A DNA stretch of 13,500 bases from an uncultured Clostridia bacterium (GTDB taxonomy: Bacteria > Bacillota > Clostridia > Peptostreptococcales > Anaerovoracaceae): NCBI GenBank assembly GCA_937915045.1, contig CALDNM010000081.1, positions 1 to 13,500 on the forward strand, in the 5' to 3' direction. The translations under genes and the position numbers were made by a program. How positions within the stretch are numbered: position 1 is the first letter of the stretch; the number at the start of each line of letters is the position of its first letter. The notes under the pieces were generated by a model. The model ran no database searches. It was not told where the DNA came from and saw only the letters and a program-made list of their open reading frames with translations. Below are positions 13,008 to 13,500 of the stretch, piece after piece.

Positions 13008-13430
13008 ATGGAGGAGAGGCAACAAATCAGGAAGTGCATGATATGCAGGATCGAAGGACAGGAATACTTTTGTGTATCGGTACAAGGCGGCGTACGAAGA
13101 GTGGATCCATCGAGTGTCCTGGCACTCAAGCAGTCGCTGAGGGATGTAGACATCTTCATCTCTGAGAAAATGGGAGGTAAGATACGCAAGGCTCTTGTAG
13201 AGACTAGGGGGAAATTACAGGATTATTATAAAACACTGAGCGGATGCGGAGAAAACTTCTATCTGTGTTATTCATATTGCGCTGTGAATTTCAACAGGGT
13301 GAGGATGATAGATACGAATGAGAAAAAGGTGGTCTTCGATGACAACAGGGCGATCGAGATGGGAGCAAACAGCATAGCGAAGACAAAAAAAGCGTATATA
13401 AAATATATGAGCAGGAGATGCGGGAAATAA
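13008..13430 (+). CDS. Cys-rich protein of unknown function
   Basis: I do not recognise this 140-residue protein. The gene call rests on a strong AGGAGG (12997-13002) 5 nt before the ATG and codon use like its neighbours. It has seven cysteines: a CxxC pair (C10, C13) with C22 near the N-terminus, a second group C80, C87, C91, and C138 at the end. This suggests metal binding or redox sensitivity, but the spacing fits no family I can name. Between them is a mixed helical segment (about 35-78, e.g. LALKQSLRDVDIFISEKMGG), and the C-terminus is basic. There is no signal peptide or membrane helix. It follows the rpoZ terminator; I see no convincing promoter in the 38-nt gap. Confidence 0.7.
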   Translation: MEERQQIRKCMICRIEGQEYFCVSVQGGVRRVDPSSVLALKQSLRDVDIFISEKMGGKIRKALVETRGKLQDYYKTLSGCGENFYLCYSYCAVNFNRVRMIDTNEKKVVFDDNRAIEMGANSIAKTKKAYIKYMSRRCGK

Positions 13431-13500
13431 GGGTTTAACATCAAAAATGTAATGTGATAAGACATATGTTACAGAAATAAACAAAAAATGAGAGGAACTC
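13431..13500. other. A/T-rich end of window, start of next unit unclear
   Basis: No complete feature is visible. The last bases contain an AGAGGA that could be the ribosome binding site of a gene beyond the window. No terminator is seen after the Cys-rich gene, so it may be cotranscribed with whatever follows. Confidence 0.3.

Overview
The window looks like chromosomal core-genome DNA from a low- to mid-GC anaerobic Gram-positive bacterium, most likely class Clostridia (Bacillota). The basis is the SRP/ribosome cluster ylxM-ffh-rpsP-khpA-rimM-trmD, the Gram-positive division genes sepF and divIVA, strong AGGAGG-type ribosome binding sites, heavy AGA/AGG/ATA codon use, and the firmicute pairing of rqcH with yicC-gmk-rpoZ. 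I cannot name a genus.

Layout. (1) 1-404 holds no convincing gene. It contains a 118-nt foldable inverted-repeat element (8-125), a second structured segment (251-297), and a strong promoter (331-359) for the first operon. (2) 405-8826 is one tightly packed plus-strand run of 13 genes: ylxM, ffh, rpsP, khpA, rimM, trmD, a membrane-anchored HlyD-like protein, yggS, sepF, divIVA, lspA, an RluD-like pseudouridine synthase and a flavin reductase-like protein. It closes with a bidirectional terminator (8830-8856). The first half serves co-translational targeting and ribosome/tRNA maturation; the second half serves septum formation, the envelope and rRNA modification. (3) On the minus strand are rqcH (9258-10991) and, downstream of it, a 43-residue four-cysteine protein (8946-9077) that resembles the sporulation sigma-factor inhibitor Gin/CsfB. 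This small gene uses the other side of the bidirectional terminator. (4) Divergent from rqcH, on the plus strand, are yicC and then gmk-rpoZ, each unit with its own clear promoter, ending at a terminator (12928-12969). (5) A cysteine-rich 140-residue protein of unknown function follows (13008-13430).

Most coding content is ordinary housekeeping. The parts worth a second look are the folded element at 8-125, a sequence pair shared by the ylxM-ffh promoter and the rqcH/yicC divergent promoter region (a possible common operator), the Gin-like small gene, the HlyD-like protein inside a division cluster, a perfect UCCG-loop hairpin ahead of rimM, and the unknown Cys-rich gene at the end. I found no transposase, CRISPR array, phage gene, tRNA or rRNA. 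I did not find a clearly new multi-gene system.
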